A stretch of DNA of 64,000 nucleotides from positions 54,481 to 118,480 of the forward strand of contig JAFUVT010000007.1 of the NCBI GenBank assembly GCA_017477425.1, given 5' to 3'. This DNA comes from Bacteroidales bacterium. Lineage in GTDB: Bacteria; Bacteroidota; Bacteroidia; Bacteroidales; F082. The stretch's first letter is position 1. Each line of letters begins with the position of its first letter. Positions 33,601 to 41,887 of the stretch are shown in pieces. The notes beneath the pieces are model-generated. The model ran no database searches. It was not told where the DNA came from and saw only the letters and a program-made list of their open reading frames with translations. The position numbers and the translations under genes are program-made.

Positions 33601-36121
33601 TTACAATCACTATTGGAAAGGCTTTGATGCCAACCATACTCCAGGAAGGCAAACCAAATTCTTCAAGAAGACGTATGAATACCTTTATGATAATATTGCT
33701 ACTGCAAGATACCAGGCAAGCCAAGCTGATCCCGTGGTGCTTAACGTGCGTGGCGTGGTGAGTCACAAGTTGGGCAATTACCTTTATTTGCAAGATGCAG
33801 ATGATGCCAGTTCACATGTTGCCATAATGCTCAGACGTAACGATTTTGTCAACGGAGACGATTACGACCAAATCTGTAAGGGCGACGAAATCATCGTAAG
33901 AGGTAAGCCTTATCGCACTGAGAATGGATATGTAGTGGCCATGCACAACCTCAGCTTGCTCCAGGTGAAGAGCCAGGGCAACACGGTGACACCGATCGTG
34001 GTGACTACTTCAGAATTGACGAATGATGATGGTAGCGATCCATGGAACACCAAGGAATTCATGCTTGTCAAAGTTGAGGATGCCGTTGTGGACCAAGTGG
34101 CTTCGAGTACGGAATTCACCATTTCCCAAGAAACGGTGCAAGCCACGGTGTCGCACCACACCAATGTGGAAGTGGCGCAATTCAATGAAGTTGACGTGAT
34201 TGGTGTGTTCAGAAGGACTTCTAATGTTCCTGAACTTGTGCCCCGCTCGGTCAACGACATCACCGTCTATCGCCCGCACAACGTGATTTACGGCCCTGTG
34301 ATCCAAAACGAATCCACCCCCGACGCGCAATATTTGCCGGTCGTCACGCTCAATACAGAAAGCAACTATAGTGGAGCCTATATGCAAGACGACCAAATCA
34401 ACCTCAGTTTCCCGACCTCGTTGACAACGGGAGCCAATGATGAAATCTTCTACCAGTATTCAGGTGTCGGCGTCTATACCCTCGACGAACAGGACCAGAG
34501 GACTTACCTTGAGCCAACTGGCGGCGATGCCAGCGACAATCGGAGTTGGATTGAGTTCACCATGCCCAATGAGGACGTGCATGTAGAGGTGTATTATGCC
34601 AGATGGTATCCGCTTCGGTACTATAAATATATGAATGAGAACGGAACTGTCCGACTTAAGGCATCCATGCCAGATGGATTATATCCGCATTCAGGCCCCT
34701 TGTATGATATGACGATGCCTGCCCCCGAAGGCTATTCTTTGGTCGGTTTTTCGAGAGGCACGGAAAACTATTGCGGCGACTATTTGGATTATGGCGTTTA
34801 TGAGACGGGTGCCACCATGCTCAATAGTGACGACATTTGGTATTGGCCTTTGTTCCAGAAGGCAGGCGAGGAGGAACTTTACACCATGGTGTTCGTCGGC
34901 GAACAAACGTATGGCGGCGGTGAAGAAGGTCTCCGTATAGGCGGACCAACACTTGTGGCCGCTGGCGCAGTGCTGGATATGGGTGACAAACGAATTAATA
35001 ATGGAGCCAATGGAGTAAAACTGTTTATCATTGATGATGGTGCCCAAGTGATTTATAATAATAATCATCCTTTTTATGGCACTATGCGCAAAAACATTGT
35101 CGGCTATGGTGAAGGTACAGGGAACTGGTATTTGCTTTCATGCCCAATACCCCATGACAATGTCTATGCCGAGAACAGCAAAATCCATAACCTTGTCGAC
35201 AATGGCGATTATGACCTTTATTCCTTCGACCAAAGCGAGAATGATGAATGGAGAAACTTCAAAATAGACGGAGACAATCCTCGGTGGAATCGCGGTCAAG
35301 GCGTGCTCTATGCCAGCAAGAATGGTACTACTGTGGAAATTGAAGGATATTTGAATCAGAGTTTCAGTGGTTATAATGTGCAGTATGATGAAAGTGCGTC
35401 ATTCAAGGGCTTCAACCTCGTTGGCAATCCTTGGACCTACGATGCCTATATCAACAGGACTTACTATCGGATGAACGCGGAAGGAACAGGTCTTGTCGAG
35501 GTCACTACCAACGAACCTATCCATCCTTTGGAAGCCGTGTTTGTTATAGCCACTCCAGAAGATTCAAAAGTCATTTTCACTAGGGTGCCTGGAGAATTTG
35601 TTTCGCAAACCATGACGGCTACGCCTCAGCTGCCGCTGTCGCATGATCAGTCGGAGCATCAGGATGCATCGCTAGTTTTCTCTTTGCTTGCAGGCTGGAA
35701 TTGGTTTGCTCCAGCGGTTGAAACAAGTTTGGAAACATTGCAAACGATGTTTGGTAGTGACGCCGTAATCGGAAACACGAGTGGAACCATCGTTCCCGGC
35801 CAAATGGTCAAGATTTATGTGAGCGAAGGAGGAGAATTCTCGATTACGGGTTACGCTTCGTCTACCAATATTACCATCGAGCAAGGCACCAACTGGATTG
35901 GCTACTTGGGCGCGAATAATGTCGGCATCGCCACGCTGTTTGGCGACGACTTTGTTCCAGAAAATGGCGACAAGATTATCTCTCAAGATGGAGGTTTCGC
36001 CATCTACACTGTCACCGAAGAGGGAAGTGGCTGGAGCGGTACGCTCAGCGAGTTACAGCCGGGCAAGGGTTATATTTACATCTCTAACTCGGTAGACTCC
36101 AAGACAGTGACGATAGAATAA
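30644..36121 (+). CDS. Giant multidomain surface protein (1825 residues)
   Basis: The signal peptide is MKKKFTFLLAALVLLGGLVG. Residues 30-460 hold two copies of a beta-rich unit plus a linked domain, each with a GFxxxVRLKPG turn and ending LTGTVT. Further beta domains follow; around residues 1020-1180 a segment (VVLNVRGVVSHKLGNYLYLQ, GDEIIVRGKPY) looks like an OB fold. The last 320 residues repeat the two modules of the protein at the window's left edge (NWYLLSCPIP, EWRNFKI, FNLVGNPW, then AGWNWFAP, GTNWIGYLG, GDKIISQDGGFAIY, GKGYIYIS). There is no standard T9SS sorting domain. I chose 30644 because it starts the signal peptide. It is probably exposed on the surface and may be under the adjacent two-component system; ligand unknown. 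Confidence 0.82.
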   Translation: MKKKFTFLLAALVLLGGLVGPMGKAKGQSITFTNLTEPSLSFSYGVGNEAPEGQYVYVSCANLGEGNDVTVSLGQGQDSHFELWDSESSQSSWINLTQFTATNTDPYWFGFGFLVRLKPGYEQDSEHSDVVNLTATVNGSTVSASITLTGTVTATTYNIEFDYGLNPHGWVAVYPSHDVVAGENVYMDVHPTSGYRFQSFTFYRKSNHEVVNSEDVSFYDLSDYLYADHEYTFMMPAYDLLIEASFVPNSSLPTPTIMVGTTPMAFYNGYGDPDPEGNFLWFGVQNPGNNSAIWAEVNSTDFELCQVTDPDAITWNGQYVGVQSTDASYFGFTLGVRLKPGLERGTYSGVLTLGAERATDVVINLTGTVTDPTYHITIMEETGGYAVCYQGYDHTAGTEVTLATQLSSGYVGTGVWTVFKEEDGEWVADNSVEIIGNSFIMPAYDIKIQPHFRSETEPCIVVGDYYITLSQSVAEGFRMTGAICHNFTPQGGITVKQYTDATCQVEQTTRWLTITTDWNGTGYFLLVHYETINTSPENRTTYARIEGVTAEGDNVYSDPIEITQLGRASISFGENNQLSLAWEGQSGTIPLVCHNLSGVHHWKVKTPDGGCELNFRWLTLNFVETNDGYEIHYNCQGNSLAVGRTVCLSVWAYDANGNVMGASENWLDGDYLTIHQDPETLISTTRDVYSFDATGATQVYTCPPEGSSFTVVSNQTGSFDYNTIYSPNYPNEANYIELQLSGYVDHAIKGIKLDMMPGETAWGMVQVYVGDLNEQLYYDLAHVDNGTLRSWPNVTYSDECYVDLDVEMNGVDADYVIGSGDVLKIRITSTGGTLYCQGVTVDYVGAPSYVTEKWYETDLEDILPGDEFVIAGYYVFHWYGMDNTNGKAIPLHLSPSNESVLLGIESGSSADFNSVKWTFDRYQGKYLFKPVGTTGQYLKCSTSGDVTIGTGPDNRGFEWSPRPMFNDYYYLYCNGYYLVIDENGDYYNHYWKGFDANHTPGRQTKFFKKTYEYLYDNIATARYQASQADPVVLNVRGVVSHKLGNYLYLQDADDASSHVAIMLRRNDFVNGDDYDQICKGDEIIVRGKPYRTENGYVVAMHNLSLLQVKSQGNTVTPIVVTTSELTNDDGSDPWNTKEFMLVKVEDAVVDQVASSTEFTISQETVQATVSHHTNVEVAQFNEVDVIGVFRRTSNVPELVPRSVNDITVYRPHNVIYGPVIQNESTPDAQYLPVVTLNTESNYSGAYMQDDQINLSFPTSLTTGANDEIFYQYSGVGVYTLDEQDQRTYLEPTGGDASDNRSWIEFTMPNEDVHVEVYYARWYPLRYYKYMNENGTVRLKASMPDGLYPHSGPLYDMTMPAPEGYSLVGFSRGTENYCGDYLDYGVYETGATMLNSDDIWYWPLFQKAGEEELYTMVFVGEQTYGGGEEGLRIGGPTLVAAGAVLDMGDKRINNGANGVKLFIIDDGAQVIYNNNHPFYGTMRKNIVGYGEGTGNWYLLSCPIPHDNVYAENSKIHNLVDNGDYDLYSFDQSENDEWRNFKIDGDNPRWNRGQGVLYASKNGTTVEIEGYLNQSFSGYNVQYDESASFKGFNLVGNPWTYDAYINRTYYRMNAEGTGLVEVTTNEPIHPLEAVFVIATPEDSKVIFTRVPGEFVSQTMTATPQLPLSHDQSEHQDASLVFSLLAGWNWFAPAVETSLETLQTMFGSDAVIGNTSGTIVPGQMVKIYVSEGGEFSITGYASSTNITIEQGTNWIGYLGANNVGIATLFGDDFVPENGDKIISQDGGFAIYTVTEEGSGWSGTLSELQPGKGYIYISNSVDSKTVTIE

Positions 36122-36141
36122 GATGTTGATCATCGCTATGA

Positions 36142-36171
36142 AAAAATGGCGGCTGTGAGGCCGCCATTTTT
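36142..36171. terminator. Bidirectional terminator between convergent genes
   Basis: AAAAATGGCGGC pairs with GCCGCCATTTTT, with flanking A and T runs, 20 bases after the giant gene and 18 bases before the end of the helicase gene on the other strand. Confidence 0.85.
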
Positions 36172-36189
36172 GTTGGTTACTGCTAACAT

Positions 36190-38100
36190 TCAATCACTTT
36201 CGGCGCTGTTATCGGGCTGAATCGTGACGAAGTCGCCGCGTTCTTGGAAATAAGCCACTAGCTTTTCATAAAACTTCGTCTTACTCATCGTCTCGGCGTT
36301 GCCGAAGACGATGAGTTTCATTTTGGCGCGGGTGATGGCCACGTTCATGCGGCGCAAGTCGTTGAGGAAGCCGATGTTGCCGCTGTCGTTGTCGCGCACC
36401 ATGCTGATAAGGATGACATCACGCTCTTGCCCCTGGAAGCCATCCACCGTGTTGATGGTGATTTGATGGCGCAAAGGCTTCAGCATCTTGTTGTTGCGCA
36501 TGTATTTGCGTAACAGCCTGACTTGTGCCTTGTAGGGCGAGATGATGCCGAAGTCCACCTGCTCGCGCAGGAGGTGCTCCATGCCGATGAGCTTCACATA
36601 GTCCATCAGGGTCTTCATCAGGAGCTTGGCCTCCTCGTGGTTGCTACGGCTCAGGCTGCGGCTTTGTTGCTCGCCGAAGTCGCACTTCGACGTGTCGATC
36701 CACATCAGGGGCTTGTCGATGGGGGAGACCACGCGGTCGGCCACGGAAGGGTCGGCTTTCAGCTGGCCGTGGTAGAACTGTCGCGACGAAAACTCCATGA
36801 TGTCGCGGTTCATTCGGTATTGCACGTCGAGCAGGGTGACGCACGAGGGCTTGCTGTTCACCACTTTCTGCATCAAGGTGCGATCCAATCCCTCGTGGGC
36901 GGCCTCGTGGCATTTGATGGTGGGCGGCAGCTGCTGGTGGTCACCGGCAAGGACGACGCGGTCGGCTTTGAGGATGGCGGTCCAGCAGGCGGCTTCGAGG
37001 GCTTGTGCGGCTTCGTCGATGAAGACGGTGCCGAAATGTCTCCGTTCCATGATGCGGCTGGCGCTGCCGATGAGCGTGCAGGCGATGACGCCCGAGGTGG
37101 CAAACAGCTCCTCGCGGATTTTCACTTCCAATTCCAACTCGCGGTGCTGCAACTTGCGGATTTGGTTGTGCTCCTTGTCGCCGAGTTTGGGCCGACTCTT
37201 GATTTCGCGCAGCGATGAGCGCACGCTGAACAACTCCAAATAATCGGGGTGGTTGGCGTAGCGGTATTCGTAGGAGCATTCCATCATCACATCGTTGATT
37301 CTGAGCGGATTGCCGATGCGAAGCACGCTGATGCCACGGCGATAGAGTTGCTCACTAATCCAGTCGACGGCGGCGTTGCTGGGCGCGCAAACCAGCACTT
37401 GTGTCTCGCGCTTCAGGGTCTCGCTGATGGCTTCCACCAAAGTCGTGGTCTTTCCCGTGCCGGGCGGACCGTGCACGATGGCTGTCTCGCGGGCGTTGAG
37501 CACCTTGGCGACGGCGGCGTTTTGGCTCGCATTGAGCCAAGGGAGGTGGTTGAAATGGTTGTCGCGGAAGGTGGGCTGTTTCTCTCCAATCAGCACGCTG
37601 CGCAGGTTGACGAAGCCCTCGTCATTGCGCTCCCTCACTTGCCGGAGGCTACTTTGCATCACCTGATAGCTGTAGTCGTCGATGCCCAGAAGCACACCGA
37701 TTTTGTTGCGCGAAGCCAGGTTTTGCAAGGCCATCATCGTGGGCATGCTGTTCACCGCGATTTCCATGCGGTAGTCTTGGATGCGGCTCACGGTGCAGTT
37801 GTGGTTGAGCACGCGCATCTGCCCGTTCTCGATGCTGAAGAAGTTGACGATTTTGCCTGGTTCGAAGTCGCTGCTGGTGTCTTCGGGCTGTGTCCCATCG
37901 AAATAAACATCCACAACCAACTGATTGGCAATGTTATAGGAAGTGTTGCCCAAGCGAATCGGATACCAGCAGTCGCCTTCGGCCACGTCGCCGTTCATCG
38001 GGGCGCGCTTCACCGCTTCAAGGTAGGTCGCCTTCTCGAAGTCGTATTCCTTGCGGAGGAGATCGGACTGGAGGTAAAGGGATTCAAGGAGTTGTGACAT
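36190..38100 (-). CDS. UPF1/IGHMBP2-like SF1 DNA/RNA helicase
   Basis: A 636-residue superfamily 1 helicase. The N-terminus is an OB-like accessory domain. Motif I is GPPGTGKTTTLVEAI (about residue 213), motif II VFIDEAAQ (about 360), motif III GDHQQLPP, motif V TVDGFQGQERDVILIS and motif VI NVAITRAK. This layout fits the TIGR00376 DNA-helicase group common in Bacteroidota. It should unwind nucleic acids 5' to 3'; the cellular process is unclear. It is last in a minus-strand run after the dGTPase and an unknown secreted protein. Confidence 0.88.
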   Translation of the reverse strand: MSQLLESLYLQSDLLRKEYDFEKATYLEAVKRAPMNGDVAEGDCWYPIRLGNTSYNIANQLVVDVYFDGTQPEDTSSDFEPGKIVNFFSIENGQMRVLNHNCTVSRIQDYRMEIAVNSMPTMMALQNLASRNKIGVLLGIDDYSYQVMQSSLRQVRERNDEGFVNLRSVLIGEKQPTFRDNHFNHLPWLNASQNAAVAKVLNARETAIVHGPPGTGKTTTLVEAISETLKRETQVLVCAPSNAAVDWISEQLYRRGISVLRIGNPLRINDVMMECSYEYRYANHPDYLELFSVRSSLREIKSRPKLGDKEHNQIRKLQHRELELEVKIREELFATSGVIACTLIGSASRIMERRHFGTVFIDEAAQALEAACWTAILKADRVVLAGDHQQLPPTIKCHEAAHEGLDRTLMQKVVNSKPSCVTLLDVQYRMNRDIMEFSSRQFYHGQLKADPSVADRVVSPIDKPLMWIDTSKCDFGEQQSRSLSRSNHEEAKLLMKTLMDYVKLIGMEHLLREQVDFGIISPYKAQVRLLRKYMRNNKMLKPLRHQITINTVDGFQGQERDVILISMVRDNDSGNIGFLNDLRRMNVAITRAKMKLIVFGNAETMSKTKFYEKLVAYFQERGDFVTIQPDNSAESD

Positions 38101-38117
38101 GATGAATTTGCGTGAGA

Positions 38118-39626
38118 CTATGGGACGGGTTTGAAGATGAGGGTCTCTGGCGTGTTGTGGGTGTAGTAGCGCACGGTGACTTTGGGCTGTTGCTTGTCCT
38201 GCGGCTTGACTTCGCAGGTGAACGTCACCTCAGAAGTGCCTTCGTCGAGGAAGGATACGCCTTGTGGGAACACTTCTGTTATCGTATTGTAGTTTTGGTC
38301 GGTGACGCAGGCGGAGCCGTTGAAATCGTACACCAGATGCTGTCCGGCCTTGAGGCTGCACGGGAGATAGAGGATGCCATTGGGTGTGCGGAAATTCAGC
38401 TCGCTGATGCTGCCTTTGCCTTCGACGGTGATACACAGGGCGTAGTGGCTTGCATAGGGGCTGTACCACTCCCAATGGTCGTCGTCGAATTGGCAGAAAT
38501 AGCGTCTCGAAATGTGTTCCGCGAATAGCGAGTACGTCGAGTCGTTGTCCTTGGCGATGTGCCAGTTGGCATAAGGGTCTTTGAATTGTTCCTTTTGGGC
38601 CTCGTTGAAGGCACCGCTCATGCGGAGGGTCTCCCATATGCGGATAGCCTTAAGGAACGTGGGGGTCAGGCCATGTTTACGCATGGTTTCCGCGTCGAAG
38701 ATGAGTCCGAAGCCCGCGTCGTAGGCGGCGGCTTTGGAGAGGAACCATTCCAGCTCCTCGTAGGTAGTGGCAGGGCGGTTCTTGTCGGCGAGAAGGATTT
38801 GGAAGTTGCCGATCATCCATGGCATTTGGCGTTTGCGATAAAAGTCCTGCTTTTCGTCCAGCGTCTCAATGATTTTGGTGCGCATCGAGGCGTTCCAGAG
38901 CTGGTTCTCGTTGACGCGGTCGAGGAATTGCGCCGACATAGGGGTGAGCAGGTCGCCTTGCAGCATCTTGTCGGGGTTGTATTTGCGCACCGTATCCAGG
39001 AAGTGGCCGATGCCTAGGTCGCCGAATTCGTTGTAGGCATAGCTTTTCAAGTCGTTGAAGACCAGCAAGGGACAGTCAGTCTTCGAAAGCTGTTTTGCGA
39101 TGCTATGGGCCATTTGGTCCTGTAGCTCGAGGTCGGGTAGCAGGGTCCGCTCGGGCGTGTCCCAGAGTTTATAGACGGGCGTGTTCTTGGCGTGGGCCGC
39201 TCTCTTGGTCCCGAAGGCACCACGTGTGCAATGGTAGAGCAGGTGGATGTTGCCCGCCGTCTCCATGGTGCGGTAGGTGATGAGCTCGTCGTCGATCAGC
39301 AGCACATTGATGGTCGAAGGGATCTCGAAAATATCGGAATGGTAGACCGCAAACTCGTCTTGGCTCTCGTTCATGGGCAGTTGCAGCTGCAAGGTGCCTT
39401 GCTTCAGCAGGTGTTTCGAGGGCTTGGGCGACACGTGTTTGCTGTTGGTGGCGACGCGGTTGGCCAGCACCGAAAGGCTCATGTCGAGACTGGCCTGACG
39501 GCATTTCGCTTGCAGGAAAGCGAGGTCTTTCTCGTTGTAATCGGCTATGAGATAGGACTTTGTGGCTTGCCCGAAGGCAAAGCCTTCGCAAATCAGCAGG
39601 ATAACGATGGCTAAAATTCTCTTCAT
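38118..39626 (-). CDS. Secreted protein of unknown function
   Basis: A 502-residue protein with a signal peptide (IVILLICEGFAFGQ). I do not recognise a catalytic family. The middle (about residues 150-330) alternates short hydrophobic strands and helices (CPLLVFNDLKSYAYNEFGD, GNFQILLADKN, GFGLIFDAETMRKHGL), a pattern that could be a TIM-barrel-like hydrolase; the last 150 residues are beta-rich and may be a carbohydrate-binding-like domain. Its ATG shares one base with the stop codon of the dGTPase gene (TGATG), so translation is coupled. Confidence 0.65.
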   Translation of the reverse strand: MKRILAIVILLICEGFAFGQATKSYLIADYNEKDLAFLQAKCRQASLDMSLSVLANRVATNSKHVSPKPSKHLLKQGTLQLQLPMNESQDEFAVYHSDIFEIPSTINVLLIDDELITYRTMETAGNIHLLYHCTRGAFGTKRAAHAKNTPVYKLWDTPERTLLPDLELQDQMAHSIAKQLSKTDCPLLVFNDLKSYAYNEFGDLGIGHFLDTVRKYNPDKMLQGDLLTPMSAQFLDRVNENQLWNASMRTKIIETLDEKQDFYRKRQMPWMIGNFQILLADKNRPATTYEELEWFLSKAAAYDAGFGLIFDAETMRKHGLTPTFLKAIRIWETLRMSGAFNEAQKEQFKDPYANWHIAKDNDSTYSLFAEHISRRYFCQFDDDHWEWYSPYASHYALCITVEGKGSISELNFRTPNGILYLPCSLKAGQHLVYDFNGSACVTDQNYNTITEVFPQGVSFLDEGTSEVTFTCEVKPQDKQQPKVTVRYYTHNTPETLIFKPVP

Positions 39627-40942
39627 CAGTCGATTCCTCTCAGGTCTTTGTAAAGTTGGACGGCATAAAGGTCGGTCATGTTGGAGATGAAGTCGATGAC
39701 GGACTGCAGTTTGGGATACACTTCGTTGGTCTCCACCTTGAACTGCTCGGGAACGAGCGAGAGTAGTTTCTTGTTGTAGGGCGTGGCGGGGTTGAGCACG
39801 GCGTCGGTGAAGTCTTCCAACAGCGTTCCGATGACGTTGAAGCCCGTCAGCTCGATTTTCACCACAGAAGGATGGCGGTAGATGTGTTTCACGGATTCGT
39901 CACGGCATAAATCCAGTGCGTTTTTCTCAAACTCGGGCAGATGTGAAATCAGGCTCTTCTCGAAGCAGCCTTCCATGATGGCGTCATAGTGTTTGACGAA
40001 GATGTCGCTGGCACAGTTCACCAGCTTGTTGATGAGCATGGCGCGCAGGAAAGCCATCCGTTCGTTCACGTCGCTCACGTCGTGGTAGGCTTTCTCCTTG
40101 TGCTGGAAGAAGGTCTTGTCCTTGTCGGGATGGAAGAACGCGAGGAAGCAACTCTCGATGGCTTCGGTGCTGACGATGCCGCGTTTGTGGGCGTCTTCCA
40201 TGTCGAGGACGAGGTAGCAGATGTCGTCGGCGGCCTCCATCATGAAAGACAGCGGATGGCGGGCGTAGACTAGATGTTCCGTATCCAGACGTGGGATGCC
40301 GCATTCGTTGACGACTTCCTCAAAAGTCTGAATCTCGGAATAAAAGACGTTGTATTTCTTGCGGTCGCCTTTGTTGAAGGAAGGGTAGGGGTATTTCAGC
40401 AGTGTTGCCAAAGTGGCGGAGGTGAGTGAGAAGCCACCCGCGCGGCGACCTGTGAACTGGTGCGTCAGTTGGCGGAAGGCGTTGGCGTTGCCCTCGAAGG
40501 CGATGAGGTCGCTCCACTGCTCGGGCAAGACGCTGTTTTCCAGCTCTTTGCCCTTGCCGTCGCGGAAGAAGCTGCTGATGGTGTCTTCACCGGAGTGGCC
40601 GAATGGCGGGTTGCCGAGGTCGTGGGCTAGGCAGGCCGAAGCCACGATGGTCTCGATGTCGGATTGGCGTTCTTTCAGCTCGGGGTGTTTTTTGGTCAGT
40701 TTTTCCACGGTTCGGCAGGCGATGGAGCGTCCGACGCTGGCCACTTCGAGGCTGTGGGTCAATCGGTTATGCACCATCTGTGCTCCAGGCAGGGGAAACA
40801 CTTGGGTCTTGTTTTGCAGTCGGCGGAAGGGACTCGAAAAGAGGATGCGGTCGTAGTCGCGCTGGAAAGAGCTTCGGATGTCGGGGCTTTTCTGCGCCTG
40901 CGCATAGCGTTTGTTGGAAAGGAGGTCTGTCCAGAGCATCAT
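39626..40942 (-). CDS. dgt: Deoxyguanosinetriphosphate triphosphohydrolase (dGTPase)
   Basis: A 438-residue HD-domain enzyme that splits dGTP into deoxyguanosine and triphosphate. The HD metal ligands are visible in NRLTHSLEVA, the central CLAHDLGNPPFGHSGE and MEAADDICYLVLDMEDA. The signature FRRLQNKTQVFP is near the N-terminus. The start is taken as ATG 40942 (or the adjacent ATG 40939), not the longer frame from 40984, because a TAnnTTTG element lies at 40973-40980. dGTPases help keep dNTP pools balanced and can limit phage growth. Confidence 0.9.
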   Translation of the reverse strand: MMLWTDLLSNKRYAQAQKSPDIRSSFQRDYDRILFSSPFRRLQNKTQVFPLPGAQMVHNRLTHSLEVASVGRSIACRTVEKLTKKHPELKERQSDIETIVASACLAHDLGNPPFGHSGEDTISSFFRDGKGKELENSVLPEQWSDLIAFEGNANAFRQLTHQFTGRRAGGFSLTSATLATLLKYPYPSFNKGDRKKYNVFYSEIQTFEEVVNECGIPRLDTEHLVYARHPLSFMMEAADDICYLVLDMEDAHKRGIVSTEAIESCFLAFFHPDKDKTFFQHKEKAYHDVSDVNERMAFLRAMLINKLVNCASDIFVKHYDAIMEGCFEKSLISHLPEFEKNALDLCRDESVKHIYRHPSVVKIELTGFNVIGTLLEDFTDAVLNPATPYNKKLLSLVPEQFKVETNEVYPKLQSVIDFISNMTDLYAVQLYKDLRGID

Positions 40943-40972
40943 GGTAACGGCATACTTGAGGTTTTCACCTGC

Positions 40973-40980
40973 AAAAGTAA
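40973..40980 (-). promoter_or_regulatory. -7 promoter element for the dgt operon
   Basis: TACTTTTG on the minus strand matches TAnnTTTG, 31 bases upstream of the dgt start. Confidence 0.55.
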
Positions 40981-41027
40981 ACAATTCCCTCTAACTGCTG
41001 GTGCAGTCGCGTGATTTTTTCCTCGAT

Positions 41028-41049
41028 TCTGAAGAAATAGCGTTAGCTT
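41028..41049 (+). repeat. 22-bp direct repeat, left copy, flanking the toxin-antitoxin pair
   Basis: Starts TCTGAAGAAATAG and ends GCGTTAGCTT; identical over 22 bases to 41703-41724. In this copy the last bases plus the next two create a perfect TAGCTTTG promoter element (41044-41051). Confidence 0.9.
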
Positions 41050-41073
41050 TGGGCGTGGGTTTCAATTTTTTTG

Positions 41074-41081
41074 TATTTTTG
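41074..41081 (+). promoter_or_regulatory. -7 promoter element for the toxin-antitoxin operon
   Basis: TATTTTTG, 24 bases upstream of the antitoxin ATG. A second candidate (TAGCTTTG, 41044-41051) lies at the edge of the 22-bp direct repeat. Confidence 0.6.
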
Positions 41082-41104
41082 CTCCCGAAAAAAAGAAAGA
41101 GAAT

Positions 41105-41347
41105 ATGGCAACATTAGTATTACAAGTCCCTGATGAGAGCCTCGTTTCGAAGGTGAAGCAAGCTTGCAAGATGCTTTTGGGAGTGACGTCGGTGAAGGTG
41201 CAGAAAGAAGCAAAGCCCAAAGAGTATGACATCACAAAGACTGCGGGGTTCCTTGAGGCGATGGACGACATTGACCACGGCAGAGTGACTCATGCCGACA
41301 GTGTGGATGATATGTTCAAACAGATTTTAGGCTATGTACCAGATTGA
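41105..41347 (+). CDS. Antitoxin of a RelB/YafQ-type toxin-antitoxin module
   Basis: An 80-residue acidic protein beginning MATLVLQVPDESLVSKVKQA. It lacks a clear full ribbon-helix-helix but has the short N-terminal strand plus helix expected of a RelB/DinJ-like dimer, and a C-terminal tail (DSVDDMFKQILGYVPD) suited to wrap the toxin. It overlaps the toxin gene by 14 bases. The pair is bracketed by 22-bp direct repeats, suggesting it moved in as a unit. Assignment rests on size, position and the clear toxin partner. Confidence 0.75.
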   Translation: MATLVLQVPDESLVSKVKQACKMLLGVTSVKVQKEAKPKEYDITKTAGFLEAMDDIDHGRVTHADSVDDMFKQILGYVPD

Positions 41348-41606
41348 TTATTCCAACCGTTTCAATAAGGATTTGAAACGCTGCGTTAAGCGTGGCTTGA
41401 ATATCAAACTGATAAAGGATGCCATTGATTTGCTTGCCGATAATGGCAAGTTGCCTCCACAATACCATTCCCACAAACTCGTGAACCAAAAGAGGGAGGT
41501 TTGGGAATGTCATATTCAACCTGACTGGCTCATGGTTTGGGAGCAAAACGACAACCAACTAACGCTGCTGTTCCTTCAAACAGGTACTCATGCCGACCTG
41601 TTTTAA
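41334..41606 (+). CDS. YafQ-family toxin (type II mRNA interferase)
   Basis: A 90-residue basic protein of the RelE/ParE superfamily. YQIDYSNRFNKDLKRCVKRG matches the YafQ N-terminus; the catalytic His is probably in YHSHKLV, and VWECHIQPDWLMVWEQND holds the conserved strand pair, followed by LTLLFLQTGTHADLF with a C-terminal His. YafQ cuts mRNA at the ribosome. Length and motif order look complete. The antitoxin should repress the operon. Confidence 0.88.
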   Translation: MYQIDYSNRFNKDLKRCVKRGLNIKLIKDAIDLLADNGKLPPQYHSHKLVNQKREVWECHIQPDWLMVWEQNDNQLTLLFLQTGTHADLF

Positions 41607-41702
41607 GACTAACCGGCATCGCCGTATAAACTATATTCATATTGAAACTAAAGTCTAACTAAACCAAACAAAGAATGAGATAACCCTTCCGAATCCGACA
41701 TA

Positions 41703-41724
41703 TCTGAAGAAATAGCGTTAGCTT
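41703..41724 (+). repeat. 22-bp direct repeat, right copy
   Basis: Identical to 41028-41049, in the same orientation, 675 bases downstream (start to start). The toxin-antitoxin pair is the only coding content between them. Here the promoter-like end is TAGCTTAA instead of TAGCTTTG. Confidence 0.9.
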
Positions 41725-41734
41725 AAGAGCTTGT

Positions 41735-41887
41735 GTAATGGAAACTTCGACACTTTCTAAAACACAACAAGCGAGTAAGCCGATGCCCATGTGTTTTCAC
41801 GTGGGCTTTACTCGTAAAAGTTGTTGTGTTTAGGCAGTCGAAGGCCTCCATTACCAACTTGAATTAGTAGTAAAGCCTTCGTTTTTT
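41735..41887 (+). ncRNA. Candidate structured RNA: 120-nt nested hairpin overlapping a terminator
   Basis: Nested helices: GTAATGGA/TCCATTAC (41735-41742 with 41847-41854), CTTCGAC/GTCGAAG (41745-41751 with 41837-41843), AACACAACAA/TTGTTGTGTT extended to 11 bp (41760-41770 with 41821-41831), CGAGTAA/TTACTCG (41772-41778 with 41808-41814) and an apical GCCCATGTG-TTTT-CACGTGGGC with one G-U pair (41785-41806). A competing stem CGAAGGC/GCCTTCG (41839-41845 with 41875-41881) is followed by TTTTTT and looks like an intrinsic terminator; it needs bases that the long hairpin also uses. It lies 58-210 bases upstream of the surface-protein genes at 41945-46941. It could be a leader switch or an independent small RNA. 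I do not recognise the family. The rest of the 338-bp gap shows only the 22-bp repeat. Confidence 0.7.

Noticed and set aside
41655..41854. Integron attC site or retron msr-msd at the long hairpin
   Set aside because: GTCTAAC and GTTAGC are present nearby but do not form matched attC R boxes, and no integrase or reverse transcriptase is encoded in the window.
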